Assembly (NCBI RefSeq): GCF_002980625.1
Contig: NZ_PVLR01000001.1
Location: 1-64,000, forward strand
Direction: 5' to 3'
Length of the DNA: 64,000 nucleotides
From: Malikia spinosa
GTDB lineage: Bacteria > Pseudomonadota > Gammaproteobacteria > Burkholderiales > Burkholderiaceae_C
A model generated the notes under the pieces. That model was given only the letters and a program-made list of their open reading frames with translations, searched no databases and was not told the DNA's origin. A program made the position numbers and the translations under genes. Positions within the stretch are counted from its first letter, which is position 1. Each line of letters opens with the position of its first letter. Below, piece by piece: positions 31,581 through 44,847 of this stretch.

Positions 31581-32024
31581 ATGCGTCGGCAATGGCCCTT
31601 GCTGCTGGCCGCCCTCTGGTGGGGCGGCTTGACTGCCTTGAGTTTCGTCGCCGTGCCGCTGGCCTTTGCCCATTTCGGCAACCCGGCCCTGGCCGGACCC
31701 TATGCGGCCCGGCTGTTCCAGATCCAGTCCTGGGCCAGCCTGTGCGCAGCGCTTGGCCTGCTGCTGTGGGCGCGCGCGCAGACCGCACGCTCGGTCGTGC
31801 CGGCCGGCACTGCTGGAACAGGCCTGCTGGCGTCGCTGTTGCCCTGGCTGCTGCTGGCGGCGCTGGCGGCCCTGGTGCAGGAGTTCGGCGTCGCCCAGCG
31901 CATCGTGACTGCGCGCAGCAGCGGCGGCGACCTCAGGCTCTGGCATGGTGCAGGCACCGTCTTGGTGCTGCTGCAATGGGGGTGCGCCTTGCGCGTGCTG
32001 ACCCGGCTGGCTGGCCGCCCTTGA
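31581..32024 (+). CDS. DUF4149-type small integral membrane protein
   Basis: A 147-residue protein with about four predicted membrane helices (residues ~5-30, ~48-65, ~80-100, ~125-142). The pattern WWGGLTALSFVAVPLAFAHFGN near the N terminus and a late WHGAGTVLVLLQW segment fit the DUF4149 family found beside greA in betaproteobacteria. The open frame continues far upstream in a greA-antiframe, so the ATG at 31581, 11 bp after greA, is preferred. No function is known. It is followed by a bidirectional terminator. Confidence 0.75.
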   Translation: MRRQWPLLLAALWWGGLTALSFVAVPLAFAHFGNPALAGPYAARLFQIQSWASLCAALGLLLWARAQTARSVVPAGTAGTGLLASLLPWLLLAALAALVQEFGVAQRIVTARSSGGDLRLWHGAGTVLVLLQWGCALRVLTRLAGRP

Positions 32025-32092
32025 GCCTGGCCTCCAGGCCTGGACTGTGGCCTGCAGACTGCTGCATCGCAACCGCGCGAAGTCAATAAAGT

Positions 32093-32127
32093 AAGGCCGC
32101 CAGCTCAGAAGAGCTGGCGGCCTTTTC
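32093..32127. terminator. Bidirectional terminator between the greA unit and the ABC binding-protein gene
   Basis: AAGGCCGCCAGCTC (32093-32106) and GAGCTGGCGGCCTT (32111-32124) form a perfect 14-bp stem with an AGAA tetraloop. T runs follow on the plus side; on the minus side the stem gives TT then ACTTTATT. It separates two converging genes. Confidence 0.9.
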
Positions 32128-32149
32128 AATCGCTAACGCTGATTAGGAC

Positions 32150-33289
32150 TCAGCGGATCACGGCGATCGCGTCGCGCTTGCCACCCTTGTAGGTGTAGAG
32201 CGTCAGCGCGCCGTTCTTGATGTCGCCCTTTTCGTCGAAGCTGATCGGGCCCATGACGCCGCCGAAGGCCTTGGTCTTGGCCAGTTCAGGCAGGTACTTG
32301 GACGGCTGGGCCGAGCCGGCGCGCACCATCGCATCGACCATCACGTTGACAGCGTCGTAGACATAGGGCGCGTAGAGCTTGACGTCGTCGTTGAAGCGCT
32401 TCTGGAAGCGTACGCCGAAGTCGGCAGCGGCCTTTTTCTGGTCGCCCTCGACACCACCGGCTTCGGCGCAGACCACCTGGCCGTCGGCCATCGCGTCGCC
32501 CGCGAGCTTGGGCAGCTCGGCGGTGCAGATGCCGTCGCCGCCCATGAACTTGGCATTGATGCCGAGCGACTTCATCTGCTTGAGCATCGGGCCGCCGACC
32601 GAGTCCATGCCGCCGAAGAACACGACATCGGGCTTCTTGCCCTTGAGCGTGGTCAGGATCGCCATGAAGTCGGTGGCCTTGTCCGAGGTGAACTCGCGGC
32701 CGACGATGGTGGCACCAGCGGCCTTGACCGCCTTCTCGAACTCGTTGGCCACGCCCTGGCCGTAGGCGGTGCGGTCGTCGATCACGGCGACGCTCTTGCC
32801 CTTGAGCTGGTTGACCGCGTAGCGGCCCAGCGTGCCGCCCAGGTGGACGTCATCGGCCACGACGCGGAAAGCGGTCTTGTAGCCCTGGCGGGTGTATTTC
32901 GGGTTGGTCGAGGAGGGCGAGATCTGCGGGATGCCGGCGTCGCTGTAGATCTTGGAGGCCGGAATCGTGGTGCCCGAGTTCAGGTGGCCGATCACGCCAT
33001 TGACCTTGGAGTCGACCAGCTTTTGCGCGGCGGCCGTGGCCTGCTTGGGATCGGCGGCATCGTCCTCGGCCACCAGCTCGAACTTGACGGCCTTGCCGCC
33101 GATCTTGACGCCCTTGGCGTTGAGCTCCTCGATCGCCAGACGGGCGCCGTTCTCGTTGTCCTTGCCCAGGTGGGCAATGGCGCCGCTGGTCGGGCCGACG
33201 TGGCCGATCTTGACCACTTCCTGGGCGCTGACCGAGCCGAAGGCGGCGGCCATGGCAGCGAGAACGGTGAGTTTCATCTTCATTTGCAT
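32150..33289 (-). CDS. Branched-chain amino acid-type ABC transporter substrate-binding protein
   Basis: A 379-residue periplasmic binding protein of the Leu/Ile/Val family (type I fold). A signal peptide with cleavage near VSAQ (residues ~20-23) is followed by KIGHVGPTSGAIAHLGKDNENGARLA and the conserved ligand loop NSGTTIPASKIYSDAGIPQISPSSTNP. AGGAGT lies 4 bp before the ATG at 33289; MKMK two codons later is an alternative. No permease or ATPase genes are adjacent, so it is an orphan receptor here. The ligand (amino acid, amide or aromatic acid) cannot be fixed from sequence. Confidence 0.92.
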   Translation of the reverse strand: MQMKMKLTVLAAMAAAFGSVSAQEVVKIGHVGPTSGAIAHLGKDNENGARLAIEELNAKGVKIGGKAVKFELVAEDDAADPKQATAAAQKLVDSKVNGVIGHLNSGTTIPASKIYSDAGIPQISPSSTNPKYTRQGYKTAFRVVADDVHLGGTLGRYAVNQLKGKSVAVIDDRTAYGQGVANEFEKAVKAAGATIVGREFTSDKATDFMAILTTLKGKKPDVVFFGGMDSVGGPMLKQMKSLGINAKFMGGDGICTAELPKLAGDAMADGQVVCAEAGGVEGDQKKAAADFGVRFQKRFNDDVKLYAPYVYDAVNVMVDAMVRAGSAQPSKYLPELAKTKAFGGVMGPISFDEKGDIKNGALTLYTYKGGKRDAIAVIR

Positions 33290-33429
33290 CGCGACTCCTG
33301 TTGAAGCTAAAGGGGGTACTGAATGGGTCCAGATCAGGTCGATACCTTACATGCAATTTCCGGGCCCGCGCGCCTGCCAGGTTCGGGGTTTACCCTGAAA
33401 CTGTGCCTGCAGCGTTCGCACCGCCCATG

Positions 33430-33465
33430 AAAAACGGCACCCGGATCGCTGGAACCGGGTGCCGT
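33430..33465 (-). terminator. Intrinsic terminator after folD
   Basis: ACGGCACCCGG (33434-33444) and CCGGGTGCCGT (33455-33465) pair perfectly in an 11-bp stem with a 10-nt loop. Read on the minus strand the stem ends in TTTTT. It lies 43 bp beyond the folD stop and closes the kinase-regulator-folD unit. Confidence 0.9.
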
Positions 33466-33508
33466 CAGTCCGCTGGCCTCGCCTGGGGGCCGGCTCGGAG
33501 CGGAAGAA

Positions 33509-34363
33509 TCAGGCCGCGAGCGCGCGCTCGGCCGATTCGAGCGTGTTGACCATCAGCATCGTGATCGTCATCGGGCCGACACCGCCCGGCACCGGGGTGA
33601 TGTAGCTGGCCACTTGCCGCACGCCGTCGAAATCGACGTCGCCGCAGAGCTTGCCGGCCTCGTCGCGGTTCATGCCGACGTCGAGCACGACGGCGCCGGG
33701 CTTGACCATGTCGGCCGTCAGCACATTGCGCTTGCCGACCGCGGCGACGATCACGTCGGCCTGCAGCGTCATGGCCTTGAGGTCGGGCGTCGCGCTGTGG
33801 CAGATCGTCACGGTGGCGTTCTGCTGCAGCAGCATCAGCGCCATCGGCTTGCCGACGATGTTGCTGCGTCCGATCACGACCGCGTGCTTGCCCTTGAGGG
33901 AGTAGCCGATGCTCTCGAGCATCTTCATGCAGCCGTAGGGCGTGCAGGGCCAGAAGCCGGCCATGCCGGTCATCAGCGCGCCGGCGCTGGCGATGTGAAA
34001 GCCGTCGACATCCTTGGCCGGGCTGATGGCCTCGATCACCTTCTGCGCGTCCATGTGCGCCGGCAGCGGCAGCTGGACCAGGATGCCGTGGATGCTGGGG
34101 TCGTTGTTGAGCGCTTCGACGCGGGCCAGCAGCTCGGACTCAGTCATGCTGGCCTCGTATTTTTCGAGCACCGAATGCATGCCGGTGTCCTCGCAGGCCT
34201 TGACCTTGTTGCGCACATAGACCTGGCTGGCCGGGTTCTCACCGACCAGGATCACGGCCAGGCCGGGGGTCAGGCCCTGGGCCTTGAGCGCGCTGACGCG
34301 CTCGGCGACCTGGGTGCGCAGCTGGCGCGAAAGGGCATTGCCGTCTATCAGTTGTGCAGTCAT
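33509..34363 (-). CDS. folD: Bifunctional methylenetetrahydrofolate dehydrogenase / cyclohydrolase
   Basis: A 284-residue NADP-dependent enzyme interconverting 5,10-methylene-THF and 10-formyl-THF for purine and formyl-methionine synthesis. The active site Y49 and K53 sit in [33 protein letters not shown], the [16 protein letters not shown] nucleotide motif and the [16 protein letters not shown] signature are all intact. It starts 14 bp after the response regulator stop on the same strand, an uncommon association that is probably just operon packing. Confidence 0.97.
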   Translation of the reverse strand: MTAQLIDGNALSRQLRTQVAERVSALKAQGLTPGLAVILVGENPASQVYVRNKVKACEDTGMHSVLEKYEASMTESELLARVEALNNDPSIHGILVQLPLPAHMDAQKVIEAISPAKDVDGFHIASAGALMTGMAGFWPCTPYGCMKMLESIGYSLKGKHAVVIGRSNIVGKPMALMLLQQNATVTICHSATPDLKAMTLQADVIVAAVGKRNVLTADMVKPGAVVLDVGMNRDEAGKLCGDVDFDGVRQVASYITPVPGGVGPMTITMLMVNTLESAERALAA

Positions 34364-34377
34364 TCTTGGGCGGACTT

Positions 34378-35004
34378 TCAGTTCTTGGCAGGGGCCTGGC
34401 CGAGCGCGATCTTGAGCAGATCGGCCACGGTCGCGGCGTTGAGCTTTTCCATGATGTTGGCGCGGTGCGCCTCGACCGTCTTGATGCTGATGCCGAGGTC
34501 GTCGGCGATCTGCTTGTTGAGCCGGCCGGCCACGATGCGCTCGAGCACCTGGGCCTCGCGCGAAGTCAGCTTGGCGATCAGCGCCTCGCGGTTGGCCACT
34601 ACCTGTTGCGCCGCGAACGATTCACGCGCCCGGTCCAGCATGCGCTCGACCAGCGGCAGCAGATGCTCCTCGTTGAAGGGCTTCTGGATGAAGTCCAGCG
34701 CGCCTTTCTTCATGGTCTCGACCGCCATCGGCACGTCGCCGTGGCCGGTGATGAAGACGATCGGCAGCGGCGACAGGCGCTCGATCAGGCGGTCCTGCAG
34801 TTCCATGCCGCTCATGCCGTCCATCCGGATGTCGGCGATCAGGCAGGCAACCTCGCGCGGATCGAAGCGGCTCAGGAAGGATTCCGCCGACTCGAAGCAG
34901 CGGACGCGGTAGTCCTTGCCTTCTAGCAGCCATTGCAGCGAATCGCGTACTGCCTCATCATCGTCCACGACATAGACCGTGCCCTTTTTAGGGATCAAAC
35001 TCAT
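34378..35004 (-). CDS. FixJ/NarL-type response regulator
   Basis: A 208-residue regulator. The receiver domain (~8-122) has the acidic pocket D14-D15-D16, phosphoacceptor D58 in [14 protein letters not shown], and the conserved Thr/Lys ([14 protein letters not shown]). A LuxR-type helix-turn-helix follows (~145-195, [36 protein letters not shown]). The ATG is 1 bp after the histidine-kinase stop (TAAGATG), so the pair is translationally coupled and presumably cognate. Targets are unknown; the divergent pyruvate dehydrogenase operon is a reasonable candidate. Confidence 0.94.
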   Translation of the reverse strand: MSLIPKKGTVYVVDDDEAVRDSLQWLLEGKDYRVRCFESAESFLSRFDPREVACLIADIRMDGMSGMELQDRLIERLSPLPIVFITGHGDVPMAVETMKKGALDFIQKPFNEEHLLPLVERMLDRARESFAAQQVVANREALIAKLTSREAQVLERIVAGRLNKQIADDLGISIKTVEAHRANIMEKLNAATVADLLKIALGQAPAKN

Positions 35005-35005
35005 C

Positions 35006-37570
35006 TTATTCTTTCGCTATCAGGCCGGCGGGGGGAGCCGGCGTTGTCGTTTCAGCATCGCTTCGAGGGGGCTCGGTGACCGGGATCCAGAAGCTGAACT
35101 CGCAGCCCACGATACCATCGGGATTGTAGAGGTTTCGCGCCTGCAGCCGGCCGTGATGGGCCTCCACGATCGAGCGGCACAGCTTGAGGCCGATTCCCAT
35201 GCCCTCGGCCTTGGTGCTGTAGAAGGCCTCGTAGATGCGCTCGAGCATTTCGGGCGGCACGCCCTGGCCGGTATCCTGCACGCAGAATTCGACCACGGCT
35301 TGCTGCTCGACCTGGCGCTGGCTCACGCGCAGCTCGACATGGCGCATGACCGGAGGCCGCTGCGCCTGCTGGATCGATTCCCCGCCGTTCTTTATCAGGT
35401 TGATCAGCACCTGCTCGATCAGGATCGGGTCGACCATCAGCGCCGGCATTCTGGCGGCCAGATAGCAGTTGAGCCGGATCTGGTGCCGCCGCAATTCGAT
35501 CTCGGCCAGCTCGGTCGCGTTGCCCACCATCTGCGCCACATCGGACAGCGTCACATTGGGTTCGCTGCGCTTGACGAAGGCACGGATGCGCTGAATGATC
35601 TGGCCGGCCCGCTGCGCCTGCTTGATGGTCTTCTCGAGCGCGCCGAGCAGTTCTTCCTCGTTGATCTGCTGGCGCTTGAGGCGCGAGATGATGCCGCTGC
35701 AGTAGTTGTTGATCGCGGTCAGCGGCTGGTTGAGTTCATGCGCGACGCTCGACGCCATCTCGCCCATCGTGATCAGGCGGCTGGCGGTCTGGGCGCGCTC
35801 GGCCTGCTGCGCGCCGAGCTCCTCGGCATGACGGCGCGCGGTGATGTCGCTGGCGATCACCATCTGCGCCATCCGTCCGTCGACCCAGGTCAGGTAGCGC
35901 GTGCGCACTTCCAGCCATTTCTCGAGCTCGGGCAGCCAGATTTCGGCGCTGCCGCCGTTGTTGCCGTTGCCGCCGAAGGCCGGCGCCTCATCGCCGGGTT
36001 CAGGCTCGGCCTCGGCCACTGCGGCTTCCTGCTGCGCCTGGGCCGAGCGGGGCGCGATGCAGGCCAGGTCCAGCAGCTGGCGGTGCCCGTCGCCGCGCTG
36101 CCCGAGCCAGTTGCGGTACATCTTGTTGGCAAACAGCAGCTCGACGCTGCCGAGCGGGGCGACCGAGATCGCCGTGTCCAGGCTGTCGAGCACGGTGGCA
36201 AAGCGTTCGTAGGAGGCGCTGAGCTCCTCGCGCACCCGCTTGGGTTCGGTGATGTCGGTGATCGAGGTCATCCAGCCGGTCTGGTGGCCGTCGGGCGCGA
36301 TCAGCGGCGAGATATACATGCGCGCGTTGAACAGACTGCCATCTTTGCGGCGCAAGCGCATCTCGAAGCCGCTGGGCGAATAGCGCCCGTGCAGCTCCTC
36401 GTAGAGGATCTTCCAGAGTGTCTCGTGGTCTTCTTCCGGCCAGTAGCGGTAGGGCGGCCCGGTGTTGACCAGGTCCTCCTCGGTCCAGCCCGTCATGCGG
36501 CAGAACGCCGGGTTGACATAGGTGATGCGGCCCTCGAGGTCGAGCGCACGCATGCCGGTCAGCATCGAGTTCTCCATCGCGCGCCGGAAATTGGTCTCGG
36601 TCAGCAGCGCCTGCTGCGCCTGTATCCGCCGCCGCGAATGGCGCCAGTTGGCCAGCAGCATCCAGACTGTCAGCAGGCTCAAGGCGCCCAGGGTCCAGAA
36701 CAGCGCGCGACCGGGGCCGTCCTGCGAGGTGCGATAGGCCTGGGCCTGCAGCGTCAGCCGGCCGTCCTGGGGTGACAGCGTGACGCGGTAGGCGGGGGGC
36801 TCCATCGCCCAGGGCAGGCGGTGCAGCATGGCGCGCTTGCTGTCTTGCTTGACGCCCGCGAGCCGTTCGCCCTGTTCATCGACCAGCGCTACCGCATAAC
36901 GCGCCAGCGTCGCTTTCGGTACCGCCTGGCGTAGCAATTCCTCGTAGGAGAACTCGGCCAGCACCATGCCCTGGAACAGGTCGCGCCTGGCCAGCGGTAG
37001 GGCCAGCAGCAGCGCCGGGCCTTCCTGGCGGCCGAAGTTGGCGTGCAGGAAGACCGGGGTCAGTTGCCGGCGCGCCTGCTCGAAAGCGGCCAGGCGGGCC
37101 GGGTGGCTCAGGCGGTTGCGTGCCTCGTGGTCGGGGGTCTCGGGCGCGTCCGGCGCCAGCCGGGACGCAATCACCTCGCCTTGCGCACCGATCCAGCTCA
37201 GCGTGGACAGCTCGGGGTATTGGCTGATCAGGATCTCGCCCTGGAATTCGAATTCGAAGGCACCGCTCTTGCGCTGCGACAGATCCTGGGCCACGGCCAG
37301 CAATTGCTGCTTGCGGTCCTGCAGTCGCTGGCGCAGCTGCAGTTGCGCGTATTCGACATCGCGCATCACCGCTTCGCGCTCGCGCTCGTACTCCTCGAGC
37401 TGGAAATAGATCATCGCGGCCGCGATCGCCGCCAGGAAGACGATCACCGAGACGGCGGGTCCGAACGTGGCGATGCGGTCCTGGCGCAGCGGCGGCAGGC
37501 TGCGCCACCAGCGCCGCCAGCTGGCCAGCAGACTGGGAGCTGAAGTGGTGGGGTTGTTGGCAATTGACAT
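35006..37570 (-). CDS. Membrane PAS-domain sensor histidine kinase (FixL/DctB-like)
   Basis: An 854-residue kinase. Two membrane segments (~35-56 and ~288-307) enclose a ~230-residue periplasmic sensor of no family I can name. The cytoplasmic part has a PAS/PAC module (~326-445, ITYVNPAFCRMTGWTEEDLV), a second PAS-like domain (~456-580) broken by a low-complexity Glu/Ala/Gly insert (~512-541), the phosphoacceptor H611 in SSVAHELNQPLTAI, and the ATPase N, G1 and G2 boxes (LIEQVLINLIKNGGE, VQDTGQGVP, GMGIGLKLCRSIVE). It diverges from aceE across a 157-bp AT-rich gap and is coupled to the FixJ-type regulator. The signal is unknown. Confidence 0.92.
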   Translation of the reverse strand: MSIANNPTTSAPSLLASWRRWWRSLPPLRQDRIATFGPAVSVIVFLAAIAAAMIYFQLEEYEREREAVMRDVEYAQLQLRQRLQDRKQQLLAVAQDLSQRKSGAFEFEFQGEILISQYPELSTLSWIGAQGEVIASRLAPDAPETPDHEARNRLSHPARLAAFEQARRQLTPVFLHANFGRQEGPALLLALPLARRDLFQGMVLAEFSYEELLRQAVPKATLARYAVALVDEQGERLAGVKQDSKRAMLHRLPWAMEPPAYRVTLSPQDGRLTLQAQAYRTSQDGPGRALFWTLGALSLLTVWMLLANWRHSRRRIQAQQALLTETNFRRAMENSMLTGMRALDLEGRITYVNPAFCRMTGWTEEDLVNTGPPYRYWPEEDHETLWKILYEELHGRYSPSGFEMRLRRKDGSLFNARMYISPLIAPDGHQTGWMTSITDITEPKRVREELSASYERFATVLDSLDTAISVAPLGSVELLFANKMYRNWLGQRGDGHRQLLDLACIAPRSAQAQQEAAVAEAEPEPGDEAPAFGGNGNNGGSAEIWLPELEKWLEVRTRYLTWVDGRMAQMVIASDITARRHAEELGAQQAERAQTASRLITMGEMASSVAHELNQPLTAINNYCSGIISRLKRQQINEEELLGALEKTIKQAQRAGQIIQRIRAFVKRSEPNVTLSDVAQMVGNATELAEIELRRHQIRLNCYLAARMPALMVDPILIEQVLINLIKNGGESIQQAQRPPVMRHVELRVSQRQVEQQAVVEFCVQDTGQGVPPEMLERIYEAFYSTKAEGMGIGLKLCRSIVEAHHGRLQARNLYNPDGIVGCEFSFWIPVTEPPRSDAETTTPAPPAGLIAKE

Positions 37571-37622
37571 CTGGCCCGAGTCTAAGCGAGGCTGTCAGAA
37601 GGGATCGAGCGGCCGCCTGAAT

Positions 37623-37680
37623 TTTTCACAATACAAAATCGACATGCATGACTTGAAAATACAAGGAAAGAATGTGAAAA
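37623..37680. promoter_or_regulatory. Divergent control region between the kinase gene and aceE with paired half-sites
   Basis: TTTTCACA (37623-37630) and TGTGAAAA (37673-37680) are perfect inverted copies about 42 bp apart, flanking a CATGCATG palindrome (37643-37650) and two ATACAA repeats. A TTGAAA/GAAAAT pair with 17-bp spacing (from 37653) could be the aceE promoter. The region is strikingly AT-rich relative to its surroundings. Operator function is inferred from symmetry and position. Confidence 0.45.
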
Positions 37681-37727
37681 TCTGAAACAACCAAAATTCA
37701 AACCCCTTTCCCAACCAAGGAGACACC

Positions 37728-40433
<2,706 letters not shown>

Positions 40434-40447
40434 ATCCGTGACCTGAC

Positions 40448-40471
40448 GGGACGGGGCGGCTGCCCTGTCCC
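40448..40471 (+). other. Intercistronic hairpin between aceE and aceF
   Basis: GGGACGGGGC (40448-40457) and GCCCTGTCCC (40462-40471) form a 10-bp stem with one wobble and a GGCT loop. No U tract follows. It may stabilise or process the operon mRNA. Confidence 0.55.
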
Positions 40472-40495
40472 CAACTGATATCAGAGAGACACAAC

Positions 40496-42169
40496 ATGGC
40501 AATCATTGAAATCAAGGTCCCGGACATCGGCGACTTCGACGAAGTGGCGGTGATCGAGCTGCTGGTCAAGCCCGGCGACAGCGTCCAGGCCGAACAGAGC
40601 CTGATCACGGTCGAGAGCGACAAGGCCTCGATGGAAATCCCGTCCTCGGCCGCTGGCGTGGTCAAGGAACTCAAGGTCGCGCTGGGCGACAAGGTCAAGC
40701 AGGGCTCGGTCGTGCTGCTGCTCGAAGTGGCCGGCGAAGCCGCCGTGGCCGCTCCGGCTGCCGCTGCTGCACCGGCTGCAGCCCCGGCTCCCGCCGCAGC
40801 CGCTCCAGTCGCCGCTGCGCCTGTCGCGGCCGTGGCTGCCGGTCCGGTCGAGGTGCGCGTGCCCGACATCGGCGACTTCAAGGATGTCGCCGTGATCGAG
40901 ATCCTGGTCAAGCCTGGCGACAGCGTCAAGCTCGAGCAGAGCCTGGTCACGGTCGAGTCCGACAAGGCCTCGATGGAGATCCCGTCCAGCCACGCCGGCG
41001 TGCTCAAGGAGCTCAAGGTCAAGGTCGGCGACACCGTCAACATCGGTGACTTGCTGGCGATCCTCGAAGGCGCCGCTGGCGCTGCTGCCCCCGCTGCTGC
41101 TGCTGTTGCTCCGGTCGCCGCTTCGGTGGCCGCACCGGTTGCCGCCGCTGCTCCTGCGGTGACTCCGATCGCTGCTGCTGCAGCCGTGGCCGCCGCCCCG
41201 GCGCACAACCCCACCGCCACCCCGGCGCTGGGCCTGCCGCACGCCTCGCCCTCGGTGCGCAAGTTCGCGCGCGAACTCGGCGTGCCGCTGGAAGAGGTCA
41301 AGGGCAGCGGTGCCAAGGGCCGCATCACCGAGCACGACATCCAGGCCTTCACCAAGGCCGTGATGGCTGGCAGCGCCCAGACCAAGGCCATCGCTGCCGC
41401 GGCGCCCAAGGCGGCTGCGGGTGGTGGTGGTTCCGAGCTGGGCCTGATCCCCTGGCCCAAGGTCGACTTCGCCAAGTTCGGTCCGATCGAGCGCAAGGAG
41501 ATGGGCCGCATCAAGAAGATCAGCGGCGCCAACCTGCTGCGCAACGCCGTCATGATTCCGGCCGTCACCAACTTCGATGACGCCGACATCACCGACCTCG
41601 AAGCCTTCCGCGTTTCCACTAACAAGGAAAACGAGAAGTCGGGCCTCAAGGTCACGATGCTGGCCTTCCTGATCAAGGCCTGCGTCGCTGCGCTGAAGAA
41701 GTTCCCCGAGTTCAACTCGAGCCTGGACGGCGACGCGCTGATCTACAAGCAGTATTTCCACATCGGTTTTGCTGCCGACACCCCGAACGGTCTGGTGGTT
41801 CCGGTCATCAAGGACGCCGACAAGAAGGGCGTGCTGCAGATCAGCCAGGAAATGGGCGAACTGGCCAAGAAGGCGCGCGACGGCAAGCTGGGTCCGGCCG
41901 ACATGAGCGGTGCCTGCTTCACGATCTCGAGCCTGGGCGGCATCGGGGGTCGTTACTTCACGCCGATCATCAACGCGCCTGAAGTCGCGATCCTGGGCGT
42001 CTGCAAGAGCGAGATCACGCCGAAGTGGGACGGCAAGGCCTTCCAGCCGCGCCTGATGCTGCCGCTCTCCTTGACCTGGGACCACCGCGTGATCGACGGC
42101 GCTGCTGCCGCTCGCTTCAACGCCTTCCTGGGCCAGATCCTGGCGGACTTCCGCCGCGTGCTGCTCTGA
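40496..42169 (+). CDS. aceF: Pyruvate dehydrogenase E2, dihydrolipoyllysine acetyltransferase
   Basis: A 557-residue E2 core subunit. Two lipoyl domains (~1-80 and ~117-195) carry the lipoylated lysines K43 and K157, both in ESDKASM; Ala/Pro-rich swinging linkers follow each. A peripheral E1/E3-binding domain (~235-275, [23 protein letters not shown]) precedes the catalytic domain (~315-557) ending in [17 protein letters not shown] with the active-site His and Asp. It transfers the acetyl group to CoA. The first lipoyl domain shares long identical DNA stretches with the lpdA lipoyl domain. Confidence 0.98.
   Translation: MAIIEIKVPDIGDFDEVAVIELLVKPGDSVQAEQSLITVESDKASMEIPSSAAGVVKELKVALGDKVKQGSVVLLLEVAGEAAVAAPAAAAAPAAAPAPAAAAPVAAAPVAAVAAGPVEVRVPDIGDFKDVAVIEILVKPGDSVKLEQSLVTVESDKASMEIPSSHAGVLKELKVKVGDTVNIGDLLAILEGAAGAAAPAAAAVAPVAASVAAPVAAAAPAVTPIAAAAAVAAAPAHNPTATPALGLPHASPSVRKFARELGVPLEEVKGSGAKGRITEHDIQAFTKAVMAGSAQTKAIAAAAPKAAAGGGGSELGLIPWPKVDFAKFGPIERKEMGRIKKISGANLLRNAVMIPAVTNFDDADITDLEAFRVSTNKENEKSGLKVTMLAFLIKACVAALKKFPEFNSSLDGDALIYKQYFHIGFAADTPNGLVVPVIKDADKKGVLQISQEMGELAKKARDGKLGPADMSGACFTISSLGGIGGRYFTPIINAPEVAILGVCKSEITPKWDGKAFQPRLMLPLSLTWDHRVIDGAAAARFNAFLGQILADFRRVLL
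40517..40705 (+). repeat. Lipoyl-domain DNA repeat, copy in aceF
   Basis: Two blocks, 40517-40579 (63 bp) and 40655-40705 (51 bp), are identical base for base to 42252-42314 and 42390-42440 in lpdA, including third codon positions. The DNA between the blocks differs at many sites. The second lipoyl domain inside aceF is clearly more divergent. The patchwork suggests recent gene conversion. Confidence 0.85.
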
Positions 42170-42178
42170 TGCGACACA

Positions 42179-42209
42179 GGGCAGGGCGGCGGATGACCGC
42201 GCCCTGCCC
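42179..42209 (+). other. Intercistronic hairpin between aceF and lpdA
   Basis: GGGCAGGGC (42179-42187) and GCCCTGCCC (42201-42209) form a perfect 9-bp stem enclosing a further GCGG/CCGC pairing. No U run follows; it is 21 bp before the lpdA start. Confidence 0.6.
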
Positions 42210-42230
42210 GCTACCGATTAGGAACAAGAA

Positions 42231-44054
<1,824 letters not shown>

Positions 44055-44059
44055 TGCGC

Positions 44060-44130
44060 TGAAGCGCGAGAGCGCTGCGCCGCTTCAGCCATACAGCCGC
44101 AGCCCGGGCTACCGCGCTGCGGCTTTCTTC
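44060..44130 (+). terminator. Tandem hairpin terminator after the PDH operon
   Basis: TGAAGCG/CGCTTCA (44060-44066, 44081-44087) is followed by AGCCGCAG/CTGCGGCT (44095-44102, 44117-44124) and TTCTTC. The second stem with its pyrimidine tail is the likely terminator of aceE-aceF-lpdA. Confidence 0.65.
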
Positions 44131-44174
44131 ATTGGTGGATGAGCGTGCCCAGACCTCGTTGGCTCATGAAGGAT

Positions 44175-44229
44175 TTGCACTTGCTTCTGTTTTTAGAGTA
44201 TAAGCAGGGAAGATCCAGCCAGCTATAAT
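44175..44229 (+). promoter_or_regulatory. Promoter region of the Panacea-domain gene pair
   Basis: TTGCAC (44175-44180) and TATAAG (44199-44204) stand 18 bp apart; a perfect TATAAT follows at 44224-44229, 37 bp before the gene, with no good -35 partner. The region is AT-rich compared with its neighbours. Either or both could serve the two-gene unit. Confidence 0.5.
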
Positions 44230-44266
44230 GCAAGGCTAGTCAAAATTCCCATCCCAGAAGCAAGCC

Positions 44267-44845
44267 ATGAACCAGTACAGCCTGTTTGACGAACGCAAGG
44301 CCGCGCAGGCTGCGGCGTACCTGCTGTTTCGGGCTGGCGGCCAGTTGCCCATCCTCAAGTTGATGAAGCTCCTTTACCTGGCCGAACGCGAGTCGTTCAA
44401 GCGCTACGGTGATTCCATCACTGGAGATCGCCTGGTCTCGATGCCGCATGGTCCGGTTCTTTCTAGAACATACGACCTCAGCGGAGGTTGCGAGTCTTCG
44501 AGAGAAGGCGGCTGGGACACCTGGGTGGGTGACCGTTCTGGTTACGATGTGGCGCTCAAGGATGCCAGCATGATCCGCTCGCCCGAGCAAGATCTGCTCG
44601 TCTTGAGCGACAGCGATCTCGAGTGCCTAGCAGAGACTTGGAAGCAGTTCGGTCATTGGGACAAGTACCGGTTGCGAGACTATACCCATACCGATGCTTG
44701 CCCGGAGTGGGTTGACCCCTTGGGCGGCAGTCACGACATCCCCTATGCGCGTCTGCTCAAGGCAGTAGGTCACAGCCCAGCGCAAGTCGAGGCCTTGTCC
44801 CGTCGGTTGCACGAGCAACGTTACATTAATCAAGCATTCGTCTGA
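44267..44845 (+). CDS. Panacea (SocA/DUF4065) domain protein, probable antitoxin
   Basis: A 192-residue protein of the Panacea domain family. The hallmark segment is at the N terminus: DERKAAQAAAYLLFRAGGQ, then LPILKLMKLLYLAERESFKRYGDSITGDRLVSMPHGPVLSRTYDL (~24-69). The family includes SocA of Caulobacter and the PanA antitoxins of PanAT toxin-antitoxin pairs, where the domain neutralises unrelated toxins encoded next to it. The next gene starts 2 bp after this stop, on the same strand. The pair has its own promoter candidates and lower GC than the operons on either side, consistent with acquisition. SocA itself is a ClpXP adaptor-like antitoxin, so proteolytic control is also possible. Family call is firm; antitoxin role is inferred. 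Confidence 0.85.
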   Translation: MNQYSLFDERKAAQAAAYLLFRAGGQLPILKLMKLLYLAERESFKRYGDSITGDRLVSMPHGPVLSRTYDLSGGCESSREGGWDTWVGDRSGYDVALKDASMIRSPEQDLLVLSDSDLECLAETWKQFGHWDKYRLRDYTHTDACPEWVDPLGGSHDIPYARLLKAVGHSPAQVEALSRRLHEQRYINQAFV

Positions 44846-44847
44846 GC

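Noticed and set aside
40740-41220. Ala/Pro-rich repetitive DNA in aceF as an independent repeat element
   Set aside because: It encodes the flexible swinging-arm linkers of E2 and is under normal codon constraint.
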